Source: Acidimicrobiia bacterium (GTDB lineage Bacteria; Actinomycetota; Acidimicrobiia; IMCC26256; PALSA-555). From it: 12,860 nt of DNA. Location: contig JAFMJM010000048.1 of NCBI GenBank assembly GCA_017853455.1, positions 1 through 12,860 on the forward strand, read 5' to 3'. The translations under genes and the position numbers were made by a program. The notes beneath the pieces are model-generated. The model worked only from the letters and a program-made list of their open reading frames with translations. It did not search any database and was not told the origin of the DNA. Positions within the stretch are counted from its first letter, which is position 1; each line of letters begins with the position of its first letter. Shown here piece after piece: positions 1 to 6,023 of this stretch.

Positions 1-280
1 CGACGGAGGTGTCCGACGGCCGGTGCCCGGCCTCGGCGACGTCGTGCCCGGGGCTTTCGGGGCTCTCCCGCCCTTCGGGGATCTCGCCCGCGGGATCGGT
101 GCCGGGGTCGTCGGCCGCGCCGGCGGCGGGCGGATGGTCGAGGGCGCCAGTGGTGGCCACGGCGACACCGCCGCAGGCCAGGACCACGGCGACGGCGGTG
201 ACGGCGATCCGCAGCACGTACCGGCGCGGGCCGGGCCGGCCCGGTTCGGTGGCGGTCAGGGGTTCGGGCTGGATCTCCAC
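1..280 (-). CDS. N-terminal part of a single-pass membrane-anchored protein (cut by window edge)
   Basis: About 93 codons are open from a GTG at 280 to the left edge, so the gene continues outside the window. The start is favoured because GAGGAG lies 6 nt upstream (287-292). The protein begins with a short Pro/Glu-rich cytoplasmic stretch, then a basic patch (RRYVLR, about residues 19-24). One hydrophobic segment rich in Val and Ala follows (about residues 25-46), and then a Pro/Gly/Asp/Glu-rich stretch that looks disordered. This is the layout of an N-terminally anchored protein with its C-terminal domain outside the cell. No family can be named from this part. It lies in the same direction as, and downstream of, the LLM oxidoreductase gene, with a 64-nt gap. 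Confidence 0.6.
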   Translation of the reverse strand, partial: MEIQPEPLTATEPGRPGPRRYVLRIAVTAVAVVLACGGVAVATTGALDHPPAAGAADDPGTDPAGEIPEGRESPESPGHDVAEAGHRPSDTSV

Positions 281-286
281 GGCGGG

Positions 287-292
287 CTCCTC
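287..292 (-). promoter_or_regulatory. Ribosome binding site for the membrane-anchored protein
   Basis: GAGGAG on the minus strand, 6 nt before the GTG at 280. This near-consensus Shine-Dalgarno site decides the start of the truncated gene. Confidence 0.55.
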
Positions 293-313
293 GACGGGTG
301 GTCCCGTCGTGAT

Positions 314-328
314 CGGCCCGCCGGGCCG
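314..328. terminator. GC-rich hairpin after the LLM oxidoreductase gene
   Basis: CGGCCC, a 3-nt spacer, then GGGCCG form a perfect 6-bp stem, 16 nt beyond the TAG stop of the minus-strand gene ending at 345. There is no T-run, so it is only a candidate intrinsic terminator; such U-less hairpins are often proposed in high-GC actinobacteria. Confidence 0.3.
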
Positions 329-344
329 CTGCCTTGAGCGCGGG

Positions 345-1376
345 CTACAGGAGCAGCTCGGCCATCACCTGGAGCGCCTCGCGCTGCGTGGTGCCCACGA
401 TGATCGTGGTCACCCCGGCGTCGTGCCAGGCGCCCAGCCGGTCGGCGATCCGCTCCTTGGGGCCGATCAGGCAGACGTCGTCGACCAGCTCGTCGGGGAC
501 GAGTGCCGCGGCCTCCTGCTTCTTGCCCGACAGGTAGAGGTCCTGGATCTCGGCGGCCACGCCCTCGTAGCCGTAGCGGCAGGCGAGGTCGTTGTAGAAG
601 TTCGAGCCTTTGGCGCCCATGCCGCCCACGTAGAGGGCGAGTGACGGCTTGGCGTAGTCGCGGAGCTTCTGGACGTCGTCGCCGACCATCACCGTGACGG
701 TGGGCGCGACGTCGAGGTCGGCGGCCGTCTTGCCCGCCTTGGCGAGTCCGCTCGCGACGGCGTCGCCCCACACCGAATGCGCGCGGGTGGGCGAGTAGAA
801 GATCGGCAGCCAGCCGTCGGCGATCTCGGCGGTGAGCTCGACGTTCTTCGGGCCGATCGACGCGATGTACACGGGCACCGGCTGGCGCGGGTGCACGATG
901 ATCTTCAGCGGCTTGCCGAGGCCGGTGGCCCCGGGGCCGGTGTAGGGGATGTCGTAGTGGTCGCCGTGGTGCTCGAGCGGCGCCTCGCGGGCCCAGATGG
1001 CCCGCATGATCGACACGTACTCGCGGGTCTTGGCCAGCGGCTTGCCGTACGGATCGCCGTACCAGCCCTCGGAGACCTGCGGGCCCGAGGCGCCGATGCC
1101 GAGCAGGAACCGGCCCTGGCTCATGAGGTCGAGGGTGGTGGCGGTCATCGCCGTCATCGACGGGGAGCGGGCCGGCATCTGCGCGATGGCGGTGCCCATG
1201 CAGAGGCGCTCGGTGTGCGCCAGCAGCCAGGTGGCGGGGGTGATGGCGTCGGTGCCGTAGGCCTCGGCGACCCAGCCCGAGTGGAACCCGAGCCGGTCGG
1301 CCTCCTGGGCGAGGGTGACGGCGTCGGAGAGCCCCGCCCCCCAGTCCTGGTACCCGAAGCTGATGCCGAGTCGCAT
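345..1376 (-). CDS. LLM-class (luciferase-like) F420-dependent oxidoreductase
   Basis: This is a 343-residue TIM-barrel flavin/F420-type oxidoreductase of the bacterial luciferase-like superfamily. The N-terminus (MRLGISFGYQDW) and the segment around residues 37-105 are typical of the actinobacterial F420-dependent branch: a WVAEAYGTDA-like strand, the MGTAI..MPARSP stretch and the QGRFLLGIGASGPQ turn. Members transfer hydride between F420H2 and varied substrates; the substrate here cannot be read from sequence. The ATG at 1376 was chosen over a longer reading frame starting at 1538 because family homology begins here, because GGAGGG lies just upstream (1380-1385), and because the longer form would overlap the next gene. 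It follows the GNAT gene by 43 nt in the same direction. F420 rather than FMN use is inferred from family resemblance. Confidence 0.88.
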   Translation of the reverse strand: MRLGISFGYQDWGAGLSDAVTLAQEADRLGFHSGWVAEAYGTDAITPATWLLAHTERLCMGTAIAQMPARSPSMTAMTATTLDLMSQGRFLLGIGASGPQVSEGWYGDPYGKPLAKTREYVSIMRAIWAREAPLEHHGDHYDIPYTGPGATGLGKPLKIIVHPRQPVPVYIASIGPKNVELTAEIADGWLPIFYSPTRAHSVWGDAVASGLAKAGKTAADLDVAPTVTVMVGDDVQKLRDYAKPSLALYVGGMGAKGSNFYNDLACRYGYEGVAAEIQDLYLSGKKQEAAALVPDELVDDVCLIGPKERIADRLGAWHDAGVTTIIVGTTQREALQVMAELLL

Positions 1377-1379
1377 GGT

Positions 1380-1385
1380 CCCTCC
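1380..1385 (-). promoter_or_regulatory. Ribosome binding site for the LLM oxidoreductase
   Basis: GGAGGG on the minus strand, ending 3 nt before the ATG at 1376. It supports this start over the upstream in-frame start at 1538. Confidence 0.5.
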
Positions 1386-1395
1386 GTGGTGGCTG

Positions 1396-1416
1396 CCGGA
1401 CGCCCCGTGCGTCCGG
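1396..1416. terminator. 8-bp hairpin between the GNAT and LLM genes
   Basis: CCGGACGC, a 5-nt loop, then GCGTCCGG form a perfect 8-bp stem that begins 3 nt after the GNAT stop codon (minus strand). There is no T-run. It may terminate or attenuate readthrough from the GNAT gene into the LLM gene. Confidence 0.4.
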
Positions 1417-1419
1417 GGG

Positions 1420-1998
1420 TCAGTCTGGCAGGCCGGGCCCGGTGAGCTCCCCGGGGAGGGCCGAGAAGCACACGTAGTCGATCCGCTCGCCCAGGCGGTC
1501 CTCGTACGAGCGCAGGACCCCCTCGCGGGTGAAGCCACACGCCTCGGCGACGCGTTGCGAGGCGCGGTTGCGGGCGTCGGCCATCAGCTGGACCCGCCGG
1601 CAGCCGTGCTCGGCGAAGGCCCAGGCGGTCAGCAGCCGGACGGAGCGGGGGGCGACGCCCCGGCCCCGGAACTCGGGGGCGACCCAGTAGCCGATCTCGG
1701 CCGACCGACGGAAGTGGTCGAAGGTGAGGCCGACGACACCGAGGAGGCTGCCGGTGACGGCGTCGGCCGTCACGAGGTGGAGGCCCTTGCCCGCCCGCAG
1801 CTCGTGGGCGGCGTTGCGGACGAAGGCCTGGGCGTGGACCTTCGTGTACGGGAACGGGACCCGGGTGAAGCGGATGATCGCCGGGTCCTGGCAGGCCGCG
1901 TGGATGGCGTCGACGTCGGAGCGCTCGGGGGCGCGCAGCCGCACGACGGCGTCGGTCAGGTCGGGAACGGGGATCACCGCAGGGGAGCGTGCCATCAT
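1420..1998 (-). CDS. GNAT-family N-acetyltransferase (RimJ/RimL type)
   Basis: A 192-residue GCN5-related acetyltransferase of the RimJ/RimL-like subgroup, which transfers acetyl from acetyl-CoA to an amine such as a protein N-terminus or a small molecule. The RLRAPERSD start (residues 20-28) and the EIGYWVAPEFRGRGVA segment (101-116) are diagnostic; R111-G-R-G-V-A116 is the acetyl-CoA pyrophosphate-binding loop. The later stretch ADARNRASQRVAEACGFTREG is the conserved C-terminal half of the fold. The length is normal. Two consecutive ATGs (1998 and 1995) are possible starts; neither has a visible Shine-Dalgarno site. The gene is divergent from the esterase-thioredoxin gene with about 56 bp between starts. 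The substrate is unknown. Confidence 0.85.
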   Translation of the reverse strand: MMARSPAVIPVPDLTDAVVRLRAPERSDVDAIHAACQDPAIIRFTRVPFPYTKVHAQAFVRNAAHELRAGKGLHLVTADAVTGSLLGVVGLTFDHFRRSAEIGYWVAPEFRGRGVAPRSVRLLTAWAFAEHGCRRVQLMADARNRASQRVAEACGFTREGVLRSYEDRLGERIDYVCFSALPGELTGPGLPD

Positions 1999-2044
1999 CG
2001 GAGGCCACGTGCGAACCGGACCGGCCGGTGCGCCCGAGCCCGCC

Positions 2045-2050
2045 GAGGTG
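2045..2050 (+). promoter_or_regulatory. Ribosome binding site for the esterase-thioredoxin fusion
   Basis: GAGGTG, 4 nt before the GTG at 2055. It favours that GTG over the ATG at 1989, which would overlap the divergent GNAT gene. Confidence 0.45.
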
Positions 2051-2054
2051 CTCC

Positions 2055-3065
2055 GTGGACCTGATCCACTCCGTCGTCGCTCCGCCCACCGCCGAACGGG
2101 TGCTGATGCTCATGCACGGGTTCGGCTCCGACGAAGTCGACCTCGGGGGCCTGCTGTCGTACCTCGACCCCGACGGGCGGTTCGTCGCGGTCTTCCCGCG
2201 GGGTCCGATCGCGCTGGCGGACTCCATGCCCGGCCAGCCCGGGTACTCGTGGTTCTCGTTCGGGCCGGGCACGGCCGACCTCGAGGAGATGGCGGCCTCG
2301 CTCGACGCCCTCGACGACCTGCTCGACGGGGTCTGCGCCGAGCACGGGTTCGCCCGGGCCGACGCGATCGTGGGCGGCTTCTCCCAGGGTGGGGGCACGG
2401 CGCTGGCCCTGGCGCTGCGCCGCAACGTGCGGCCGCACCCGGCCGGGGTGCTGGCGATGAGCACGGCGCTGCTCGGTGACACCTTCGACATCGACTGGGA
2501 GGCGGTCGCCGGGCTCCCGGTGCTCGAGCAGCACGGCACGCTCGACGAGGTCATCTCGTGCGAGCGTGGGCGCGACACCGCCGAGGCGCTGGCTACACGA
2601 GGCCTGTCGGTGGTCTACGAGGAGTACCCGATGGGCCACGCCGTGGCGCTCGAGAGCCTGCAGTCGGCGCGCGCCTGGCTCGACCGGGTCCGGGCGGGTG
2701 AGCGCCCGTCGGCGCCGATGCCCGAGCCGCCGCCGCCCCCGCTGGTGCCGTCGGTGACGACCGCCGCCTTCGAGGCCGAGGTGCTGCGCAGCGAGTTGCC
2801 GGTGATCGTCGACTTCTGGGCGCCGTGGTGCGGGCCGTGCCGACAGGTCGCGCCGGTGGTCGAGCAGATGGCCGCGATGCGGGCGGGCTCGTACAAGTTC
2901 TGCAAGGTCAACATCGACGAGGAGCCCCAGCTCGCGCAGGCCTTCGACGTGCAGTCGATCCCGTTGATCGGGCTGTTCCGCGGCGGGCGGCTCGAGCGCC
3001 GGGCGCTGGGCGCCAAGAGCCGCCCGCAGCTCGAGGCCGAGCTCGGCATGCTCGTCATCCCCTGA
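2055..3065 (+). CDS. Carboxylesterase-type alpha/beta-hydrolase fused to a C-terminal thioredoxin domain
   Basis: A single 336-codon frame carries two complete domains. Residues 1 to about 215 are a phospholipase/carboxylesterase (YpfH/Abhydrolase_2-like) hydrolase: oxyanion-region HGFGSDE (21-27), nucleophile Ser110 in GGFSQGG, acid Asp164 in GTLDEV, and His195 in MGHAV. About residues 216-232 form a Pro-rich linker with six consecutive prolines broken only by one Glu. Residues 235-336 are thioredoxin: VIVDFWAPWCGPC with the redox pair Cys259 and Cys262, then KVNIDEEPQLAQAF and the cis-Pro motif SIPLIGLF. The GTG at 2055 is chosen because it has a Shine-Dalgarno site and avoids overlap with the divergent gene. 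The esterase probably acts on small acyl esters and the second domain on disulfides; both are family inferences. No signal peptide is seen, so it is probably cytoplasmic. The linkage is unusual. Confidence 0.88.
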   Translation: MDLIHSVVAPPTAERVLMLMHGFGSDEVDLGGLLSYLDPDGRFVAVFPRGPIALADSMPGQPGYSWFSFGPGTADLEEMAASLDALDDLLDGVCAEHGFARADAIVGGFSQGGGTALALALRRNVRPHPAGVLAMSTALLGDTFDIDWEAVAGLPVLEQHGTLDEVISCERGRDTAEALATRGLSVVYEEYPMGHAVALESLQSARAWLDRVRAGERPSAPMPEPPPPPLVPSVTTAAFEAEVLRSELPVIVDFWAPWCGPCRQVAPVVEQMAAMRAGSYKFCKVNIDEEPQLAQAFDVQSIPLIGLFRGGRLERRALGAKSRPQLEAELGMLVIP

Positions 3066-3066
3066 C

Positions 3067-3106
3067 CTCCCCAGGGCTCCCCAGGGCTCCCCAGCGCTCC
3101 CCAGCG
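3067..3106. repeat. Four tandem copies of a 10-bp repeat
   Basis: Two copies of CTCCCCAGGG are followed by two of CTCCCCAGCG, head to tail without spacers, starting 1 nt after the stop codon of the esterase-thioredoxin gene. The last copy runs into the left arm of the large inverted repeat. The function is unknown. Confidence 0.85.
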
Positions 3107-3154
3107 TTTGTTCGATCGTCCGTGCCTGGGGCACGACGATCGAACAAACGCTGG
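3101..3154. terminator. Perfect 20-bp inverted repeat between convergent genes (probable bidirectional terminator)
   Basis: The left arm (3101-3120) and right arm (3135-3154) are exact reverse complements, 20 of 20. The 14-nt interval begins with one C and then itself folds as GTGCC-TGG-GGCAC, so the whole can form an almost continuous 25-bp stem with a single bulge and a 3-nt loop. It sits 35 nt after the esterase-thioredoxin stop and 14 nt from the selD stop, as expected for a shared terminator of converging genes. It lacks a long T-run, and the arms are less GC-rich than the surroundings (they contain GTTTGTTCGATCG), which is atypical of the local terminator-like hairpins. A mobile or dispersed repeat element is an alternative. 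Confidence 0.65.
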
Positions 3155-3168
3155 CCGGGTGGGTGGTC

Positions 3169-4212
3169 TCAGACGATGCGAATGGTGCCGGCGGGACCGG
3201 CGACCGTGCGGCCGACCACCGCGGCGGCGAGGGTGTGATGGGCGCGCAGTCCGGCGACGAGATCGTCGGCGCGCTCGGGGGCGACCGCGAGCAGCAGCCC
3301 CCCGGAGGTCTGGGCGTCGGCGAGCAGGTACTGGGCGTCGAGAGGGAGCGCGCCGAAGTCGACCGAGTCGGCGATGAAGGCGTGGTTGCGCTGGGTGCCC
3401 CCGGCGACCATCCCGGCCGCGACGAGGTCGCGGACCCCGTCGATCACCGGCACCGCCGCGGCGTCGAGTTCGGCCGCCAACCCCGACCCCGCGCACAGCT
3501 CGCGCAGGTGCCCGAGCAGCCCGAAGCCGGTGACGTCGGTGGCGGCGTGGACGGCGTCGCCCAGGGCCACGGCGGCGTCGCGGGCGCCGGCGTTGAGCGT
3601 GGTCATGATCGTCACGGCGGTGGCGACGAGCCCGTCGTCGGCGGCGCCGCGCTTGAGAGCGGTGGAGATCACCCCGAGGCCGATCGGCTTGGTCAGCACG
3701 AGCACGTCGCCGACGCGGGCACCGGCGTTGGTGAGGACCCGGTCGGGGTGGACGGTCCCGACGACCGCCAGGCCGTACTTGGGCTCGGCGTCGTCGATCG
3801 AGTGGCCACCGGCGACGAGGGCGCCGGCGCCGCGCACGACGTCCTGGCCGCCCTCGAGCACGCGGGCGAGCAGGTCGAACGGCAGGCCATCGCGCGGCCA
3901 CGCCACCAGGTTGAGGGCCAGGAGCGGCGTGCCGCCCATGGCGTAGACGTCCGACAGGGCGTTGGTGGCGGCGATGCGGCCCCAGTCGTAGGGGTCGTCG
4001 ACGATCGGCGTGAAGAAGTCGGTGGTGACCACGACCGCGAGGTCGTCACGCAGCCGGTAGACGGCGGCGTCGTCGGAGGTGTCGAACCCGACGAGCAGGT
4101 CGGGGTCGGTGACCGGCACCGCCTGCACCATCCCGAGGACGGCCCGGAGGTCGGCGGGGGAGAGCTTGCAGGCGCACCCGGCGCCGTGCGAGAACTCGGT
4201 GAGTCGGATCAC
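3169..4212 (-). CDS. selD: Selenide, water dikinase (selenophosphate synthetase)
   Basis: SelD makes selenophosphate from selenide and ATP, the selenium donor for selenocysteyl-tRNA synthesis and for tRNA 2-selenouridine. The protein is 347 residues, the same length as the E. coli enzyme. It opens IRLTEFSHGAGCACKLSP, closely matching the E. coli N-terminus; the catalytic Cys is Cys13 and the essential Lys is Lys16, so this is the Cys form, not a selenocysteine form. Later signatures include DDAAVY and TTDFFTPIVDDPYDWGRIAATNALSDVYAMGG (ATP/metal binding), GGHSIDD, and DVTGFGLLGHL. Translation starts at a GTG that overlaps the TGA of the upstream NlpC/P60 gene by 4 nt (GTGA), implying translational coupling. 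No selA, selB, tRNA-Sec, selU or selenoprotein gene is visible in the window. Confidence 0.95.
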   Translation of the reverse strand: MIRLTEFSHGAGCACKLSPADLRAVLGMVQAVPVTDPDLLVGFDTSDDAAVYRLRDDLAVVVTTDFFTPIVDDPYDWGRIAATNALSDVYAMGGTPLLALNLVAWPRDGLPFDLLARVLEGGQDVVRGAGALVAGGHSIDDAEPKYGLAVVGTVHPDRVLTNAGARVGDVLVLTKPIGLGVISTALKRGAADDGLVATAVTIMTTLNAGARDAAVALGDAVHAATDVTGFGLLGHLRELCAGSGLAAELDAAAVPVIDGVRDLVAAGMVAGGTQRNHAFIADSVDFGALPLDAQYLLADAQTSGGLLLAVAPERADDLVAGLRAHHTLAAAVVGRTVAGPAGTIRIV

Positions 4213-5288
4213 CCGGGGCGGACGGCGTCCTGGAACGCGCTCGCGTTGATGTAGCGAACGACGTCACCGGTGTGTGGGGCGTGGATCGCCGCCCCACCGC
4301 CGACGTAGATGCCCACGTGCCCGGGGAACCACAGGATGTCGCCGGGCTGGAGCTGGTCCATCGGGACCCGCGGGAACATGGTGTGCTGGGCCTCGGAGCC
4401 GTGGGGCATGCCCACACCGGCCAGGGACCAGGCCTCCATGGTGAGGCCCGAGCAGTCGTAGCAGTCGGGGCCGATGCCGGCGTAGCAGTAGGGCTTGCCG
4501 AGCTGGGCCTGGACGAAGGCCACGACGGCGCCCGCCCGCCCGCTCGCCGGCGGGATCCGGCTGGGGTCGAACGATCCGGCGCCGCCCGAGTTGTTGGGGA
4601 CGTTGCGGGGGAGTTCGGCGGCCCGACGCCGGGCGGCCTCCTCCTCGACCAGCCGGGCGATCTCGCCGGTCACGCCGGCCTTGAGGTTCTTGAGCGCGGC
4701 GTCCTGCTGCTCGAAGTCGGCCTGCTGGGCGGCGAGGACGTCCTGCTCCTTCTGCAGGGCGGCGCGCTCGCGTTCGGCCTGCTCCTGGCGGGCGGCCAGG
4801 TCCTCCTTGGCGGTGGCGAGCTGGGCGAGGATCTGCGAGTCGCGCTGCTCCGTCGCCTGGGCGTACTGGTCGCGCGACGCCTGCTTGCGGATGTCGGTGT
4901 CGAACTGTCCGATGCCGGTGCTGCCCGACGCCCGGTACACCGCAGCGGCGCGCTGCTTGACGAGGTCGCGCGTGGCGGCCACCTTGGCCTGGGCCATGAC
5001 GATGCCGAGCTGGGCGTCGGCGACGTCCTGCTTGGCGGCGTCGATCCGGGACTCGGTCTCCTTGGACAGCTCGTAGAGGTCGGAGAGCTGGTGGCTCAGA
5101 TCGCTGATCTTGCCCTCGAGCTCCTGGGCCTGGGCGCGCAGGTCGTCGACGGGAGCGGCCGGTGCCGGCCCGGCGGAGATCGCCGTCACGACCCCCGTGA
5201 GGACGAACACGAGCGCGGCCAGCGGTGCGGTCAGGCGCACGAGGCGGTGGCGGGGCGAGGGCGTCGGGTTCACGGGTGTCTGTGTCAT
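4209..5288 (-). CDS. Exported coiled-coil NlpC/P60 peptidoglycan endopeptidase
   Basis: A 359-residue exported cell-wall hydrolase, probably cleaving stem-peptide bonds in peptidoglycan. Residues about 15-45 form a signal peptide: basic RHRLVR, a hydrophobic core, and a likely cleavage site near APAAP. Residues about 48-230 are a long heptad-like Ala/Gln/Glu/Lys-rich coiled coil, then a Pro/Asn/Gly-rich linker. The C-terminal NlpC/P60 domain has catalytic Cys279 in YDCSGLT, His324 in PGHVGIYVG and His336 in AIHAPHTGD. The layout resembles RipA/PcsB-type enzymes, whose coiled coil often mediates control by partners such as FtsEX; that control is inferred. The ATG at 5288 is preferred over 5363 because it places the signal peptide normally, although no Shine-Dalgarno site is visible. 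It is the first gene of a two-gene unit with selD. Confidence 0.9.
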   Translation of the reverse strand: MTQTPVNPTPSPRHRLVRLTAPLAALVFVLTGVVTAISAGPAPAAPVDDLRAQAQELEGKISDLSHQLSDLYELSKETESRIDAAKQDVADAQLGIVMAQAKVAATRDLVKQRAAAVYRASGSTGIGQFDTDIRKQASRDQYAQATEQRDSQILAQLATAKEDLAARQEQAERERAALQKEQDVLAAQQADFEQQDAALKNLKAGVTGEIARLVEEEAARRRAAELPRNVPNNSGGAGSFDPSRIPPASGRAGAVVAFVQAQLGKPYCYAGIGPDCYDCSGLTMEAWSLAGVGMPHGSEAQHTMFPRVPMDQLQPGDILWFPGHVGIYVGGGAAIHAPHTGDVVRYINASAFQDAVRPG

Positions 5289-5363
5289 GGTGGGGTGGGC
5301 CGGGGGAGCACCGGAAGGTCCCGGGTACCACGATGCCCGCGCTCTCCGCACGGGCGTGGCCAA

Positions 5364-5369
5364 ACCCTA
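5364..5369 (-). promoter_or_regulatory. Possible -10 element for the NlpC/P60-selD unit
   Basis: TAGGGT on the minus strand fits the actinobacterial TAnnnT pattern and would give a leader of about 70 nt before the ATG at 5288. No clear -35 is seen. Weak, single-motif evidence. Confidence 0.25.
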
Positions 5370-5406
5370 GCCGTGCCCGTGCGGGCCCGTCCGGTCGGGC
5401 CCCGGT

Positions 5407-5454
5407 GGCCCGGGCCCGCGCTCCGGAACCCGGTTCGGCCCGCCCCGGGGCGGG
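5407..5454. terminator. Cluster of three GC-rich palindromes after the thioredoxin-fold gene
   Basis: In the 183-bp gap 5289-5471 there are three short palindromes: GGCCCGGGCC (5407-5416), GAACC-C-GGTTC (5426-5436) and the perfect 16-mer CCCGCCCCGGGGCGGG (5439-5454). The last begins 17 nt beyond the TAG stop of the minus-strand gene ending at 5472, so it may terminate that transcript. There is no T-run. Nothing else is recognised in this gap apart from the weak -10 candidate. Confidence 0.35.
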
Positions 5455-5471
5455 AACGGCCGGGGACGCCG

Positions 5472-5957
5472 CTAGCGCAGGGCGGGGAAGCCGGCCGTGG
5501 GGGCCGGGTCGCCGGGGCGGGACACCTCGGGTGCGGTCCAGGCCATCGCCTTGGCGATCTCGCGGGCGACCTGCTGCCACTCGGTCGGGTTCCAGCCCTC
5601 GGCGCAGGCCGCCACGGTGGCGTTCTGGCGCAGGTGGACGAACGCCGGGAGCGAGGTCAGGCCGAGGGCCTCGACGAAGGTCCGGTCGGGGTCGACGAAC
5701 ACCATCTGCTCCGACACGCGGTGGTCGAGGATCCGGCGGGCGATGGCCGGGGTGGAGGGTACGACGAAGGCCACCCGGGAGTCGGAGTCGCCGAACACGG
5801 AGAAGATGCGCCGGGCGACCGGGATCCAGGCGGCACCCGCGGGATCGTCGGGCAGGACGACCAGCACCAGGTGGAACATGGTGGTCCAGTCGTCGAGGGT
5901 GTGCGTGACCCCGGTGATCGTGGTCAGCGACAGGTTCGGGTCGGGGTTCTTCGCCAT
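5472..5957 (-). CDS. Thioredoxin-fold protein lacking the CxxC motif
   Basis: A 161-residue protein of no named family that I recognise. Its secondary-structure order looks like thioredoxin: strand FHLVLVVLP (about 28-36), a helix after the expected active-site position, strand RVAFVVPST, FVDPDRTFVEALGLTSLPAFVHLRQ with a Leu-Pro in the cis-proline position, then a C-terminal helix (WQQVAREIAKAM). Where CxxC should be, the sequence reads DDPAGAAW, so it cannot do normal dithiol chemistry; the only Cys lies near the C-terminal helix (AACAEGW). No signal peptide is seen. It lies 66 nt downstream of the MBL-fold gene, same direction, and probably has its own promoter (5970-5975). A binding or structural role is possible; the function is unknown. 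Confidence 0.7.
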   Translation of the reverse strand: MAKNPDPNLSLTTITGVTHTLDDWTTMFHLVLVVLPDDPAGAAWIPVARRIFSVFGDSDSRVAFVVPSTPAIARRILDHRVSEQMVFVDPDRTFVEALGLTSLPAFVHLRQNATVAACAEGWNPTEWQQVAREIAKAMAWTAPEVSRPGDPAPTAGFPALR

Positions 5958-5969
5958 AGTCCGGCCTTG

Positions 5970-5975
5970 ACGCTA
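5970..5975 (-). promoter_or_regulatory. Candidate -10 element for the thioredoxin-fold gene
   Basis: TAGCGT on the minus strand, 12 nt before the ATG at 5957, within CGCTAGCGTC. This is the same hexamer and near-palindromic context as the divergent promoter at 6896-6907. It would give a leader of only a few nucleotides. No -35 is recognised. Confidence 0.4.
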
Positions 5976-6023
5976 GCGCGCCGCGGTGGGGTCGGGCCGC
6001 ACCGGACGACCCTCCCCCGGGGA

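Noticed and set aside
1377..1538. 54-residue N-terminal extension of the LLM oxidoreductase
   Set aside because: It overlaps the end of the GNAT gene, has no family homology, and the ATG at 1376 has its own Shine-Dalgarno site.
3067..3106. CRISPR-like array
   Set aside because: The repeats are 10 bp with no spacers, so this is a plain tandem repeat.
3101..3154. SOS (LexA) box in the inverted repeat
   Set aside because: The actinobacterial box is TCGAAC then GTTCGA with a 4-nt spacer; here the half-sites are in the opposite order and far apart.
3169..4212. Selenocysteine at the SelD active site
   Set aside because: The catalytic position is encoded as Cys13 within GAGCACK; there is no in-frame TGA.
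5289..5363. 25-residue N-terminal extension of the NlpC/P60 protein
   Set aside because: It would bury the signal peptide behind about 40 extra residues; the ATG at 5288 gives a normal export signal.
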